The notes under the pieces are model-generated. The model worked only from the letters and a program-made list of their open reading frames with translations, did no database searches and was not told where the DNA came from. This document shows, one piece after another, positions 1 through 11,234 of a stretch of DNA of 64,000 nt (position 1 is the first letter of the stretch; every line of letters starts with the position of its first letter). The position numbers were made by a program, and so were the translations under genes. The stretch is taken from positions 40,893,001 to 40,957,000 of the forward strand of contig CM027378.1 in NCBI GenBank assembly GCA_015680905.1. The letters are read 5' to 3'. The DNA comes from Coptis chinensis. Its lineage: Eukaryota > Streptophyta > Magnoliopsida > Ranunculales > Ranunculaceae.

Positions 1-291
1 CTAAAAAACGGCGTAAAGCAGGCCGCAGTAAAAGCTTGTTCCGGCAAAATTCGTCGTCTTAGAGCTATTGAAGTTTTGAATTGATTTGAGGGTTTGTATA
101 TGGTGTAGGAAACAATGTGACAACCTCACTAAAAAAAACGATGGTGGTGGCGTAGCAGTTCCAATTTTTTTTTTTTTTTTTTAGAAATTTTCTAATTTTT
201 GGTGGGTGAAATTGTTGGGGATGGTGGTGGGAATGGTTTGGAGGAGATTTAGGTTGGGCTTGTATTGTGGGCGTGGGTGTATTTAGGTTTT

Positions 292-326
292 TTATTTTAT
301 TTTATTTTATTTTATTTTATTTATTT
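292..326. repeat. TTTTA microsatellite
   Basis: About seven tandem copies of a TTTTA-type unit lie inside the noncoding part of the left Athila fragment. The neighbouring fossils have different A/T-rich sequence here, so the expansion is local to this copy. Confidence 0.8.
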
Positions 327-1124
327 AATTTTTGGTTAGGGTTTTGAATTTGGTAATGGCAGAATTGGAAAGAGGAAGAAGAAGAACGCGATGCGTTCTT
401 GGTTCGCACTGTTGACTTGGACCCAAGCCCAATTCGCTGTCCAAATTTTTTTCGATTTTTCGCGCAACTTCAAACTAAAATTGCCGCTTCGTTACCGGTC
501 CGATGTTTGCAAATGAGCTATGGAAATAATCAAGAGAGAATTTCAAATCCAATGATCCATAAAACACTCTATTCTGACCGTGAGTGACATATAAGAAGAT
601 GGGAAACGCCACAAAGTGCGTGCATGGCGTAAGTTATGCAAACGAATAAAATCTAATTTCATAAATAATGTCAACCCGAATCGAAATACGATTAAACGAC
701 TTAAGCAACACAAATGGAAAGTTTAACAATCCCGGATGGAAAAACGAATACCCCACTCCCAAACAAATTTTTTTTGGCAATGAAGTTTGAAAATTTGTTT
801 TAAAACTGGGTCTTTTAAATTCAGATTCCCAAGACTTCCTAAATTACTATGTTTATGATTTTAACAATTTTTTTTATGAAAAATATTTAATATAAGAAAA
901 AGCAAGAAAGTAATAAATGCATAATTCACACCCTAGAGAAACATGACTAAAAAATCGAGAAAACATGCAAGAGTGGAAAACGTGAATTATGTTACACGTG
1001 GACTTAGGATCTGGTACTTACAGCCACACACTCTATAGGAAGGGCCCGGTTACCTGAATGGTGCACTTACCAATATATAAACGTGAAAGGAAGTACACCA
1101 AGCAACAAAATGAGCCGTTTATAG

Positions 1125-1658
1125 TCAGATACTCGAGACTTTAACAAATAACTTAGTGAAATGGAAGCGAAGTCTGATAGATCTAGAACGTAACTGCGCA
1201 TGCACCTTCTTTTTCATCTTTGAACAAGAGGGTATCCAAGTGAATGATCGTGAGAAAATGGATGTTTGTGGAAGATATGGTGTATATGGAGGAATTTTAG
1301 ATGTAAGGAATGGAAGAAATGAGAATGTGGGTTTAGCACAAAACTCATTCATGGTGTTGGTGGGAACTGTCTCAATTCTAAAAATGAAGGTGTCAAGTGC
1401 CTTTCCCTTGGGAATTATTTCTTTATTAATAGTATTTAGAAAATCGTTAAGCATAGAAGAAACAAGAGGGTCAAGTGCAAACTCCAGGTTCTTTTGAAAA
1501 GGTGGAAGGTGGAGAATATTGGTGATGGAAGATGAATGAGTGTTAGCTAGAGCTCTCAGGTCTAGATGATTAGAAGCTTTAAGATATGCCAGACATTCCT
1601 CAATAGGTGGATCAAAAGAATCACTGGGATAGAGGGTGAAAAATTCATCTTCCGTCAT
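1125..1658 (-). pseudogene. Extra ORF specific to the RT-less Athila subfamily (left copy)
   Basis: An open frame of about 177 codons follows the protease segment directly. It matches the frame at about 15780-16316 in the inner element, including the phrases FIFRIETVPTNTMNEF (FIFKIETVPTHTMNEF in the other copy) and a basic tail beginning KMKKKVH. It sits where reverse transcriptase would lie in the outer element. I do not recognise the protein and see no membrane segment or catalytic motif. What is seen: two diverged copies share the same position, core phrases and basic tail. Inference: this belongs to a non-autonomous subfamily rather than being random sequence. Confidence 0.6.
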
Positions 1659-2527
1659 AGCGTCATAGCGTCAAGGGATAAATGGATGTTGGCAGGGTGG
1701 GACTCGCGAGGTGGCAGGAAAGAATTGCAAAAGAGTTGAAGAAAATCTTCCTCAATTTCATCTACATCCAAGGAGTCCTTGTCGAAGTTGGTACTTCCAA
1801 AGGAAAGGAATTTGTGTATCTGGTCATCCGAAAACGTGGTTTTGAAATAATCATAAGCTAAGCTCTCGATCATGCTAACCTCTCCATCGATATTCGCATC
1901 AAGAAACTGTTTGATCATTTTAAAAACATTGACCTCAACAGAAAGATGGTCAAAAGATAAGGATATCGAACCATCGCGACAATTTATAAATGCATTGGCA
2001 GTTGCCAAGAAAGGGTGCCCTAAAATGATCGGAACAGAGTCGGTAGAGACTTTTGTATCGAGGATAACAAAATCCGCAGGATAGTAGAAATCCTGATCCT
2101 TAACCAGCACGTTTTCCACTACACCCTTAGGATACTTGATAGACCTATCAGCTAATTGCAATGTCATTGTTGTAGGTTGCATTTCCTGTGGACCTATTTG
2201 TTTATATAAATAATAAGGGAGTAAGTTAACACTCGCCCCCAGGTCTAATAAAGAAGTGGTCGTGTGAGTATCCCCTAAGGTGCATTGTACAGTAGGACGA
2301 CTAGGGTCCTTGTACTTAACGATTCCATTGTATTCCGTTAAAGTTGGAAACTGTTCAGTTAAAAAGGCATCTTTACAAATCTTTGTCTTACGCCTAGTAG
2401 TGCACAACTCTTTAAGAAACTTAGCATGGTGAGGTAACTTTTTAATCGCTTCAAGAAAAGGTAAGTTTATCGTTAGATTTTTAAAAACTTCCCTAATCTC
2501 GTCAAAATTTGTATCCTTGTTTAACAT
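1655..2527 (-). pseudogene. Athila-lineage retropepsin (aspartic protease) segment
   Basis: The translation begins with the Gag/protease junction (NLPFLEAIKKLPHHAKFLKE) and carries the protease active-site phrase DLGASVNLLP, a form usual in this lineage, followed by IILGHPFLATANA, the second conserved retropepsin segment. Such proteases cut the Gag-Pol precursor in the virus-like particle. The segment is collinear with 15050-15650 and with the split protease of the outer element (11016-11234 and 23703-24120). It belongs to a broken fossil. Confidence 0.85.
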
Positions 2528-2602
2528 GGCTAATTTCTGAAGAAACAGTGGTTTGTCTCTATATTTAGTATATGGATCAACAGGATGGTTAACCTTGCTT
2601 TT

Positions 2603-4115
2603 CTATTTCTTAGGCTGTAGTTTAATTGGTACCTCTATAGGGGTAGGATCTTTAGTTTCTGTTTCGGTATCTAGTGTAATATTCGGTGTAGGGACTACTG
2701 GTGGGGTAACTATAGGCATAGTTACGGCATTATCAACCACTCTACCAGAATGAAGAGTGGTGATGGCATTTAGCTCACCTACGTTTGCATTTTCAGTACT
2801 AGTACTACCGTTTACCTCAAAGGTTCTGTTTGTTGTTTTAGGATTAGGTATCGCTTGACTTGGAAACACACCTTTGGGTTGTACTTTCTCTTGTGCTAAC
2901 TGCTGTAAGGAAAGTTGGATAGCTTGTAAAATCTGTTGTTGGGTTTGCATAAAGGCGTCGAAACGATCTGGTTGTGGAGGAGTGTTAGCTATAGGTTGTG
3001 TGACAGGAACTATGTCACGTTGATTATTAATAGGTGGATTTGGATAGTTATTATTTACCGGGACGATACCTCTATTAACATTATAATTATTATTGTTATA
3101 ATTATTATAATTTCCTTGTCCTTGTCCTTGCCTCAGTTGAGCTTGGTTATAATTGTTTGCTTGCCTAACATTTGGATTAAGTAACCTTGGAGGTTGTTGA
3201 TTATTTCGCCAACCGAAGTTGGGGTTTTGTCACCAAGCTGCATTAGGTTCACTATTAATGGAACAAATATTATCTTGTTGTGATTGTTGTTGTTCATAAG
3301 CGAGAGGACAATAGGAGTCGGGATGCTCTGGACTCAAACATAAATTACATGGATTGGAGTTGACATTCATGACGGGAATAAGCTTTTGTTGAATAGAAAT
3401 AGCCTTTACCTTTTTAGTGAGAGATTCAATTAAATTTTTAAGTTTAGGATCGGGTTTCATCTCAAACATACCGACGACTTTAACTGTTGTAGAAGAACTA
3501 GCGGAACGGGAGATATCGTCATTACCCCCCCCCCCCCCCAGTTATTATTACGCTTAATTTGATCTTCTAAAAATTTATAAGCCTCTGAGGCTCCCTTACT
3601 TAGGAAACTACCCCCATTCATTATGTCAAGGACTTCTTTATGGTGGTGTAGAAGTCCTTTGAAAATGGCACGAACTAACGTGTCTTTCGCTAAGTTATGG
3701 TGTGAGGATTTTGTTGAAAGAAATGAATCTTGGAAAGCATTTCATCGGTCTTCAATGGTGGGTAAAAATGTTCCATAAATAGTTGAACAAGTTTGGCCCA
3801 TGAGTCCACAGAATTAGGCGCTTGGGCAGTTAACCAAGACGCCGCCATATCGGCTAAGGTGAAAGGAAACACCCTCAGTTTAATTTGTTCAGTACCGACC
3901 GTAGGATGGTGGAATGTAGTAAGGACTTAGTCAATCCTACGCATGTGCTGATAAGGTTTTTCATGGTTTAACCTATGAAAAATGGGTAACAAATTAAATA
4001 TATTTGGGGGAATTCCGAAATCCCCCACTGGGTCTGATAGAACGATGCAAGATTTAGGGCTATCGTTCAAGGCTTTGTAAAAGTCAGAGAGAGGAGACTC
4101 TCTTTCTTCAGCCAT
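2603..4115 (-). pseudogene. Athila-lineage Gag
   Basis: The N-terminal phrase MAEERESPLSDFYKALNDSP, a capsid-type middle (TLADMAASWLTAQAP and the following helix-rich part), and a nucleocapsid zinc knuckle of C-x2-C-x4-H-x4-C type (CNLCLSPEHPDSYC) lie in this order on the minus strand. A tract rich in N, Y, Q and G comes next, and then the proline/threonine-rich linker to the protease. Gag forms the particle that packages the element RNA. The fossil is broken, with several breaks. A run of 14 C residues at 3526-3539 is present here; the matching spot in the outer element is also a G/C homopolymer. Confidence 0.85.
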
Positions 4116-4195
4116 TATTTCAGGTGGTGTGTGTGGTATATTAGCTAGAGGTATAGTGAGTGGTATACCAGAAAGGCGTGTTTGTTGTGTTTGTT

Positions 4196-5817
4196 AACAT
4201 GCATTCTGAAAATGAGCTTAACACATCAGTTAAAAAATTACTAAACATTTTGTAAATATTGGTATAAGATAGCAAAAAATATTTACAGAGTTAGTTACCT
4301 TATCATACAATTGTTTCTTGAGTTTCTGTACATGTGTATATGCTTCATGACAAAGAACATAGGCAGATCTGAACTGAGCTTGCCAATTCCTTCGCTTTTC
4401 CTTTTCATCAAAATATTTATCCTAACAGTTTTTGTGATCCATTCAGCTTGCAAAACCTCATTTCTTGATCACACTATCATACACTTTTTCAGAACCTTTG
4501 AGCAAATTAAGCAAAACCAGATAAACATCTTAAGAAACCAATATAACAATAGTACAAGTATACAATAATTATCAAAACTAAGTATAATACCTACAAAAGC
4601 TCTTCAAGATCTCCTTCATTGTCAAATGCAGGCTGTTCAGGTGATAAGTTCATGGCAAGTGCATGTGCATTAAACAATTAGACTCAGATAGATTTCAATA
4701 GATATTACAAATAGAAAACAACTCGCAAAGTGATCTACATACATATAATCATGCTTTAGTGCTTATCCTACCACCAATGCCCTCAACAGAAATTGCATTA
4801 TATGTCGGTAACTATCGACGTAACAGAACAATTTCCTGGAGTCACAAGCAACTCTTTATTGTAATTTGGAAGCTTCAAGTTCATCATGATACTCATTGCA
4901 AGTAACTTAGTAAATCAATGACCTTGAGAGTTTATAGATTCAAAGATATATGTTAAAGTCAATGCTAGAAGGCATATGCAAAGCATGTAAATGAACGTAT
5001 ACCTTACACCAAATAGCATACCACCTATGAACTTAATCGTGTAAAATATGATTTTCAAATAGATTGCCCAAAAATTAGCAACTTTAAATGGCCAAATGGT
5101 GTTTCGTTGTAGGAGACAGATATTTATCACCTAATCTAATTGAAGAAATTATATCAACCATGGGAACTATGCCCATGACAAAGTTCCAAATCTTCAACAC
5201 TTCTATCAAATCATATGGAATACAATTAAACATAAGAACATAAGAAACCCTTAAATCCATTGTATTTTAGTTAAACCCCATCATTTACAAAATTAGGTTT
5301 TAAAAAAAATAGCATAAGATAAGGAGATTGAAGAAACAAAAACAGAAGGGAATTACCTTGTGCTGGAGATAAAGAGTGATATAACTGTACTAGACGAAGG
5401 ATTGTGCAAGATGTAAATACCATGATAAAGCCTCAATCACGGCAAGTCGTTAGCAAGGTCTTGGATGACTTGGGACCATTGCTTAGGAGAATTGGAGGTA
5501 AGAACAAAGAAATCAAGAAATCCATAGGTGTGATAACTTTTTCTTGTGCTAAACTTGATCAATATTGATTTCAGGATTAACGGTGCAGTAGGCATAACTT
5601 ATTGAAAGTTGGCTTTCCCTAAATTTTTTTGAGAAATTAAACCATATCAAAATTTCGTTTATGTTTTTTTTTCAAAATTTCCAGTTTGCCACTCTAAAAA
5701 CAAGGAGCGGGATCATGAATTAGCCTTTTAAAGAACCCAAAAGATGGTAACTACTTGTATCAAATGTATTGACTTACATTGAGCTCAGGGGAAATGATAG
5801 TTATAACTATCCGCTAC
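4196..5817. other. Unassigned flank, no gene recognised
   Basis: This stretch is AT-rich and holds only short open frames without recognisable motifs. Two splice-like contexts were seen (around 5355 on the minus strand and around 5490 on the plus strand), but no supporting coding exon. It lies between the end of the left Athila fragment and the poly(A) end of the LINE, so it is probably older host or unidentified repeat sequence. Confidence 0.5.
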
Positions 5818-5870
5818 TTTTTTTTTAAACAAATAAGCTAGGGTTAGGCAGACCCCCACCTGTATTAAAC

Positions 5871-6356
5871 TCAATGTTTCCTTAAATAGATTTTTCCATT
5901 TGCATCCTCATTTACAATGGTTTGTAATTCATAATCTAAGGGACTAGCAAAATGGACCGTAGACAACTCATGATTATGTACAAGTCCTGCAAGATAGTCA
6001 ACTACCCTATTCACTTCTCTAAAAACATGTGAAAAAGTAATATAGCTAAACCTATCTTTTTTCCTCTCGATAGCTGCCACCACATCTCTACAGTACCATG
6101 GAGGTTTCTCTAACTTGTTAATGACATTTATGGCTCTCATGGAATCAGACTCCACTTCTACCTCAGGAAAACCTTCTAGTATGCATCTCTCCAAACATAT
6201 TTCAATAGCATTGAGTTCTTGGAATATAACTAATTGATGACCGCCAGTCCCACTAAAAGCTGCAACAACTCTACCTTCCTTGTCCCTCATCACGCCTCTG
6301 TGACTTGCACCATTCTTGTTTAGAGCCCCATCTGCGTTAGCGATGATTCCATGCAC
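5871..6356 (-). pseudogene. LINE ORF2 RNase H domain (RVT_3 type)
   Basis: The 161-residue frame reads as the RNase H domain that plant L1-type LINEs carry at the C-terminus of ORF2: ANADGALNKNGASHRGVMRD (first acidic residue region), QELNAIEICLERC (second, E), VEVESDSMRAINVI (third, SDS), and the closing phrase HVFREVNRVVDYLAG. RNase H removes RNA from RNA:DNA hybrids during target-primed reverse transcription. The frame is open to its own stop, about 45 bases short of the poly(A) end. It is separated from the zinc-finger segment upstream by about 90 bases with stops, so ORF2 as a whole is broken. Confidence 0.85.
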
Positions 6357-6448
6357 AATTAATATTCACCTGTTGCTTGAACTAGGTGGTGATGTTTAAC
6401 CTGTGGAAGAGATTTCGAACCTTGACAGTCAGTATCTTTGACATCAGG

Positions 6449-6874
6449 TCACAAAACTTGTATATAATTCCATAAATCTCGTTCTAGCTTGTTGAACAGT
6501 GTCTCTAAAGGTTTGGAGGTTTGCTTGAACCTTCTTTCATTCCTTTCTTTCCAGATACTATTTACCGATGCACAAATGAATATTTTGTACATCTCCCCTA
6601 CTTCTGTATCTCTACTCAATCTCATTAAGGAAGCCCATTCTCGATTTGCATTACTAGTATCGGTAGAAATTCCCAACAACCTCTTTACTCTTGAGAAGAA
6701 GTCCCTCAAGTAAGGACACTCAAAAAACAGGTGTGCGGAGAATTTTCTACTGTGAGAACAGAGACAGCAGGAAGACTGATTAATAATTTTCTTGCGAACT
6801 AACCTGTCTTGTGTGGGGATATTGTTGGAGAAGAGCTTGGCATCACCCAATTGCCCCAGACCAATCGACTCCAT
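6449..6874 (-). pseudogene. LINE ORF2 zf-RVT segment
   Basis: The frame shows the Cys/His pattern of the zinc-binding region found between RT and RNase H in plant non-LTR elements: CCLCSHSRKFSAHLFFECPY, followed by NSIWKERNERRFKQ, a very common phrase in this family. A further upstream part (7107-6875) is recognisable as the same protein but carries stops. It probably helps bind template or target nucleic acid; this role is family knowledge, not visible here. Confidence 0.8.
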
Positions 6875-7107
6875 CTTTTCTTATCTCAAACTGGATATAA
6901 AGCTGCATAGGCACTGCTGGAAGAGAACAACCCACTATGATGTGGTGTCCACACTATGAAGTCCGAATCCAGATGCTTGTTTATGTCCATTACCAATATG
7001 CTACCTTTCAAATTTTGAGATTGCAAGGTGTGTACTTATGCATTCCAGCTTCTAGAAGTCATGATATCACTCACTTTAGCGTTCATAGGAAAATCCCAAG
7101 CAGCCAC

Positions 7108-8579
7108 TGATAAGAGCCCAAAACTGTAGTTTTAACCCTTTAACAGTCATACTTTTGGACCAATTATGTGAGTAATAATTAAGAGTTAACACTGATTACG
7201 TGTTTTTATGCATTTCAGGCTTCAAAGTCCATTATGTGCAGAAATGTGCCACTTTAGTGAGATAAAGGAGAAAAGGTCGGTTACTAAGGAGTTCCATGAT
7301 TAAAGGCCAAGATTCAAGAAGATAAAGCCTTCCTAAAGCCCGGTCAAAAGTTGAAAAGTCGACACGGGCTGAAACAACACACAAGTCAGCAGAACTTCCG
7401 AAAGCCGTATCTTTGGACTTAGACCTCGGAATTGGGCCTACCTTATGTCAAAACGACCGGCTCGGAAAGAGCTTTCCAATGGTCTAAGCCTTGACCCAAT
7501 CAGAGGAGCAAAAGTGGACGAAAATTCTGTGGAAGCCAATTGCAGCTGAAGAGGCCTTTTTGGACTGAAAGAATTGGGTTTTGGGCCAGAGAATCTGGCC
7601 CAAAATATGGCTCCAAGCCCATGTACGATTTTTGGATCTGAAAGTATAAAAACCAAAGTTTAGCTCTTTGTTAATGGTAGCTAGTTAGACCTAAAATAAT
7701 ATAGATAATTCTAGATCTGTTTTCATTAATTAAATTAAGCTTTAGTTCCATTTTCAATTCTTGTTTTAGATTAAGTCTTTGAATCATTGTTCTTGATTGA
7801 TTAGATAAATAAAATAGTTGTTTTAGCAATTTCGAATTGTGTTATTTCAATCTATTAGATCTAGTTTTAATTATTGTTGGTTACCATCTCTTAGTTGTTA
7901 ATTAGAATTTAATCATTGTTTAGTTTAGATTAGTAAATTTGAATCTTGATAATATGTGTAGTTTAGATTCATATGGGAATGATTCTTGAATGATTCAAGG
8001 CTAAAACCTCCATTAGAGGGTTGATGAAGCCTTGATGAAAACTTGGTGGTATAGTGTAGAAGCATTGTAGAATCTATTCCAATCTAGAAGGTCGCGGATT
8101 AAGCCATGAGAATGGGTGGACGACCTCACATGCTAGTTAGTACTCGGTAGAAATGCCATGAACACTAGGGATTAGAACTCGAATTTCTTGCCGTAAGAAC
8201 GTAAGAATCGAGATACAAGAATCTATACTAGGTTATTAAGTTGGATTCGAGGTGGATTCAATTCCCCTCTAATCCTTTATCTAGATTCAAAACAATCATA
8301 TTTCCATAGCATTCGTAGTTAAATTCAAGTAATCAAATTCAGTAAGTATCGTAGTATATCACCTTCGTAAAGATCTCATTGACTTAAGACTGATTAATTA
8401 GATTAGAAAACAATTCCATGCTAGAGCACTAGGGGTGAAACGAATTTGTTACTCCACTCTATTTCGATAGAATTGAGAGTAGGAAACTTTGATAACATAG
8501 CATAAAAAATAGTTTAGTTTACTTACGTTTTGATTTCATCGTTCATTTCGTAGGTAAGCTATTCATTTTATGTTTATCA
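7108..8579 (+). repeat. 5' LTR of the outer element
   Basis: It begins TGATAAGAGCCC, ends TGTTTATCA and is 1472 bp long. It matches 32974-34446 along its whole length. It is related to, but clearly a different subfamily from, the inner LTRs: the first ~100 bp, parts of the middle and the last ~200 bp are similar, while stretches in between (about 7670-7800) differ strongly. TATA-like sequence lies near 7646 (GTATAAAAACC). Confidence 0.95.
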
Positions 8580-8581
8580 AA

Positions 8582-8595
8582 TGGCGCCGTTGCCA
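8582..8595 (+). promoter_or_regulatory. Primer binding site (tRNA-Asp type), outer element
   Basis: TGGCGCCGTTGCCA starts two bases after the LTR end. The same site, complementary to the 3' end of tRNA-Asp, is usual for Athila elements and primes minus-strand DNA synthesis. Confidence 0.9.
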
Positions 8596-9148
8596 TCTTA
8601 GTTGCACTTTAGCATTGTTTTCATAGTAGAATTAGTCATTTTTTAAGTCCCATTAAACCCACCCACCCTTGTTTGATTCATACTGTGGTTATTCGTTTCA
8701 GCGTTGAAAAATTCCGGGACAAAATTACACTGAGCGCGATCGCACCTATAAGGAGCACGCCTGCGCCCTATAGTCTGGCACACGAGCGATCCACCCTCAT
8801 CTTGGCGACCACCCCTCCCTTACTTGGACTTCGACTTCGACCAGCCCTCATACCAAAGCGACCACTTACTTATCGGACAAGGAGCCGACCGCTTCTATGC
8901 TAGCGCTTACTGCGCACTAAGCAAAATTTTGCGGATTTCAACATGTTTGTTTCAAACTTCGATTTTCTAAGTTTTTCAGTGTTCTAACTTGTTATTTACA
9001 CTGAACACGCGTAAACAAGACGCTATTCATAAGCGAAGCAAGGACGCTATCAGGTATTCCTTTCTTCCATACCTCGCATCTCCAGTTAGAGGTTCATACT
9101 AAATATCAAGATTGTTTGGATTGTTTTCGTGTTTAGACTTAGACTTGC
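8596..9148 (+). other. Leader of the outer element, GCGCC/GCGACC-rich
   Basis: This untranslated stretch between primer site and Gag contains repeated GCGACC/GCGCC-type words around 8735-8890, unusual against the AT-rich background. The inner element has the same kind of block at about 12800-12970. A similar block recurs upstream of the second post-pol ORF in both elements (about 19260-19440 and 30060-30170). It is probably structured RNA used for packaging or translation; that role is inference. Confidence 0.5.
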
Positions 9149-11068
9149 ATGAGATTAAGGTCTGGTCGGAGAAAAACACCGAACGTAATTAACCGTCAAC
9201 AAACAAACATATCGAGTATACCAATCACAACACCTCTAACTACTATCCCACCAACCATACCTGACATAATGGCTGAAGAAAGAGAGACTCCTCTCTCCGA
9301 CTTCTACAAAGCTTTGAGCGATAGCCCTAAATCTTGCATCGTTCTAGCAGACCCAGTGGGGGATTTTCGAATCCCCCCAAACATATTTAATTTGTTACCC
9401 GTTTTCCATGGTTTAGGCCATGAAAAACCTTACCAACACATGCGTAGGATTGAACAAGTCCTTACAACATTCCATCATCCTACGGTTGGTGCGAGAACAA
9501 ATTAAACCGAGGGGTATTTCCCTTCACCTTAGCCGATAAAGCAAATATCTTGGTTAACGCCCAAAGCGCCTAACTCTGGACTCGTGGGCTAAACTTATTC
9601 AGCTATTTATGGAACATTTTTACCCACCCCTAAAGACGGATGAGATGCTATCCAAGATTCATTTCTTCCGACAGAACCCTCATGAATCATTTTCTGAGGC
9701 TTGGAATCGCTTCACCGATTTGCTTATAGAGTGTCCACACCATAACCTAGCAAAAGACACGTTAGTTCGTGCCTTTTTCAAAGGACTTCAACATCACCAT
9801 AAAGAAGTCCTTGACATAATGAATGGGGGTAGTTTCCTAAGTAAAGGAGCCTCGGAGGCTTACAAATTTTTAGAAGAACAAACTAAACGAAATAACAATT
9901 GGGGGGGGGGGGAGCGATGATATCCCCCACTCTGCTAGTTCTTCTTCAACAGTTAAGGCCACCGGTATGTTTGAGATGAAACCCGATCTAGAACTTAAAA
10001 ATTTAATCGAATCTCTAACTAAAAAGGTAGAGGCTATTTCTATTCAACAAAAGCCTATTCCGGTCATGAATGTCAACTCCAACCAATGTAATTTCTGTTT
10101 GAGTCCTGAGCACCCTGACTCCTATTGTCCTCTCGCCTATGAACAACAACAAGTAGAGCAATATAATGTTTGCTCCATTAATAACTATCCTATTCCTAAT
10201 ACCCCATGGAGACAACATCCCAACTTTAGTTGGCGAAACAATCAACAAGTTACAACTCCAGGCTTTAATAACTAAAATGTTAGGCAAGCAAACAACTATA
10301 ATCAAGCTCCACCTAGGCAAGGACAGGGACAAGGTCAAGGAACTTATAATAATTATAACAACCAAAGCCAACCACCACGACAAGGTGTAGCACAAGGTCG
10401 AGAATAATTATAATAGTTATAATACCAATAGAGGTCTCGTTCCGGTTAACAATAGTAACTATCAAAACCCACCCATAAATAATCAACGTGAGATAGTTCC
10501 AGTCGCACCACCTGTGACTACTACACCTACACAACCGGACCGTATCGACGCCTTTATACAGGTTACCCAACAACTTTTCCAATCAATGACTGAATCAAAT
10601 CAACAGATCTTACAATCTATAAATCAGGGCATACAACAATTAGCCCAAGAGAAAGCCCAACCAAAAGGCGTGTTTCTAGGACAAGCTATACCAAACCCTA
10701 AAACAACAAACACAGCCTTTGAGGTAAACGGTAATACTAGTACGGAAACGACAATAGTAGGTGACCTGAATGCCATCACCACTCTCTGTTCTGGAAGAGT
10801 GGTTGATAACAAAGTAACTATGCCTATAGTTACCCCATCAGTACTCCCTACATCGGATATTGAACTAGATACCGAAGTAGAAACTGAAGAGCCTACCACT
10901 GTAGAGGTACCAGTTAAACCACAACCTAAGAAACAGAAAGCCAAGGTTACACATCAAGTCGAGCCATACACTAAATATAGAGCTAAACCACCGTTCCCTC
11001 AAAAATTAGCCATGCTAACCGGGGATACAAACTTTGAGGAGATTAGGAACGCGTTTTCAAGAATCTAA
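9149..11068 (+). pseudogene. Gag of the outer element
   Basis: The start at 9149 (MRLRSGRRKTPN) is preferred because the same ATG context occurs in the inner element at 13206; a second in-frame start, MAEERETPLSDF, lies at 9269. The order is capsid-type region (PLKTDEMLSKIHFFRQNPHE and following), coiled part, nucleocapsid knuckle C-x2-C-x4-H-x4-C (CNFCLSPEHPDSYC, about 10090-10130), an N/Q/Y/G-rich tract, then a P/T-rich linker. Gag builds the particle. The frame is broken, with a few breaks. A run of 12 G residues at 9901-9912 matches the homopolymer position of the left fragment. Confidence 0.85.
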
Positions 11069-11234
11069 CGATAAACCTTCCTTTTCTCGAAGCTATTAAA
11101 AAGCTACCTAATCACGCTAAGTTTCTTAAAGAGTTGTGCACTACTAGGCGTAAAACCAACATACCTAAAGACGCCTTTTTAACTGAACAATTCCCAACTT
11201 TATCCGAAAATAATGGAATTGTTAAGTACAAGGA
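11016..11234 (+). pseudogene. Outer element protease, part before the nested insertion
   Basis: This is the N-terminal protease region of the outer element up to the phrase GIVKYKD, where the inner element begins. The protease continues at 23703 with the active-site phrase DLGASVNLLP. The 5-bp duplication AAGGA (11230-11234 and 23703-23707) proves the insertion. It is part of a broken fossil. Confidence 0.9.

Larger units (their letters stand above)
1..4195 (-). mobile_element. Athila-lineage (Ty3/gypsy) LTR element fragment, no LTRs in window
   Basis: Read on the minus strand from 4195 to 1, this piece gives Gag, aspartic protease, a short extra ORF, a noncoding stretch, and then the start of the post-pol ORF (about 75 to 1), which runs off the window. 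Its parts match, in the same order, the element at 11235-23702. The noncoding stretch at about 360-1120 is close to 16440-17240 read backwards. No reverse transcriptase, RNase H or integrase segment was recognised, and similarity stops abruptly at about 4195, just upstream of the Gag start, so neither LTR nor primer site is present. The piece is broken, with several breaks. The lineage call rests on the Gag and protease resemblance to the outer element, whose polymerase is of Athila type. Confidence 0.85.
5818..7107 (-). mobile_element. L1-type LINE, 3' portion (ORF2 C-terminus, 3' UTR and poly(A))
   Basis: This is the downstream end of a minus-strand LINE whose upstream part resumes at 34447. 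The element at 7108-34446 splits the LINE, and the 5 bases GCCAC are present on both sides of that insert (7103-7107 and 34447-34451). The translation passes from the fragment ending EEAVA on the right to AAWDFPMNAKVSD on the left, so the two halves join in sense. The 3' end carries a run of T on the plus strand (about 5819-5828), the LINE poly(A) tail. I found no convincing LINE target-site duplication. Confidence 0.9.

Noticed and set aside
5340-5500. Splice-site-like contexts suggesting a host gene exon (minus near 5355, plus near 5490)
   Set aside because: No flanking coding exon, domain or consistent frame could be read.
5800-5820. LINE target-site duplication next to the poly(A) end
   Set aside because: I looked for the bases left of the poly(A) run near the LINE 5' end (40.4-44.2 kb) and found no convincing match.
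10015-10395. 126-codon minus frame with hydrophobic residues
   Set aside because: It is antisense to the Gag nucleocapsid and N/Q-rich tract; the hydrophobic runs come from the repeated AAT/CAA codons read backwards.
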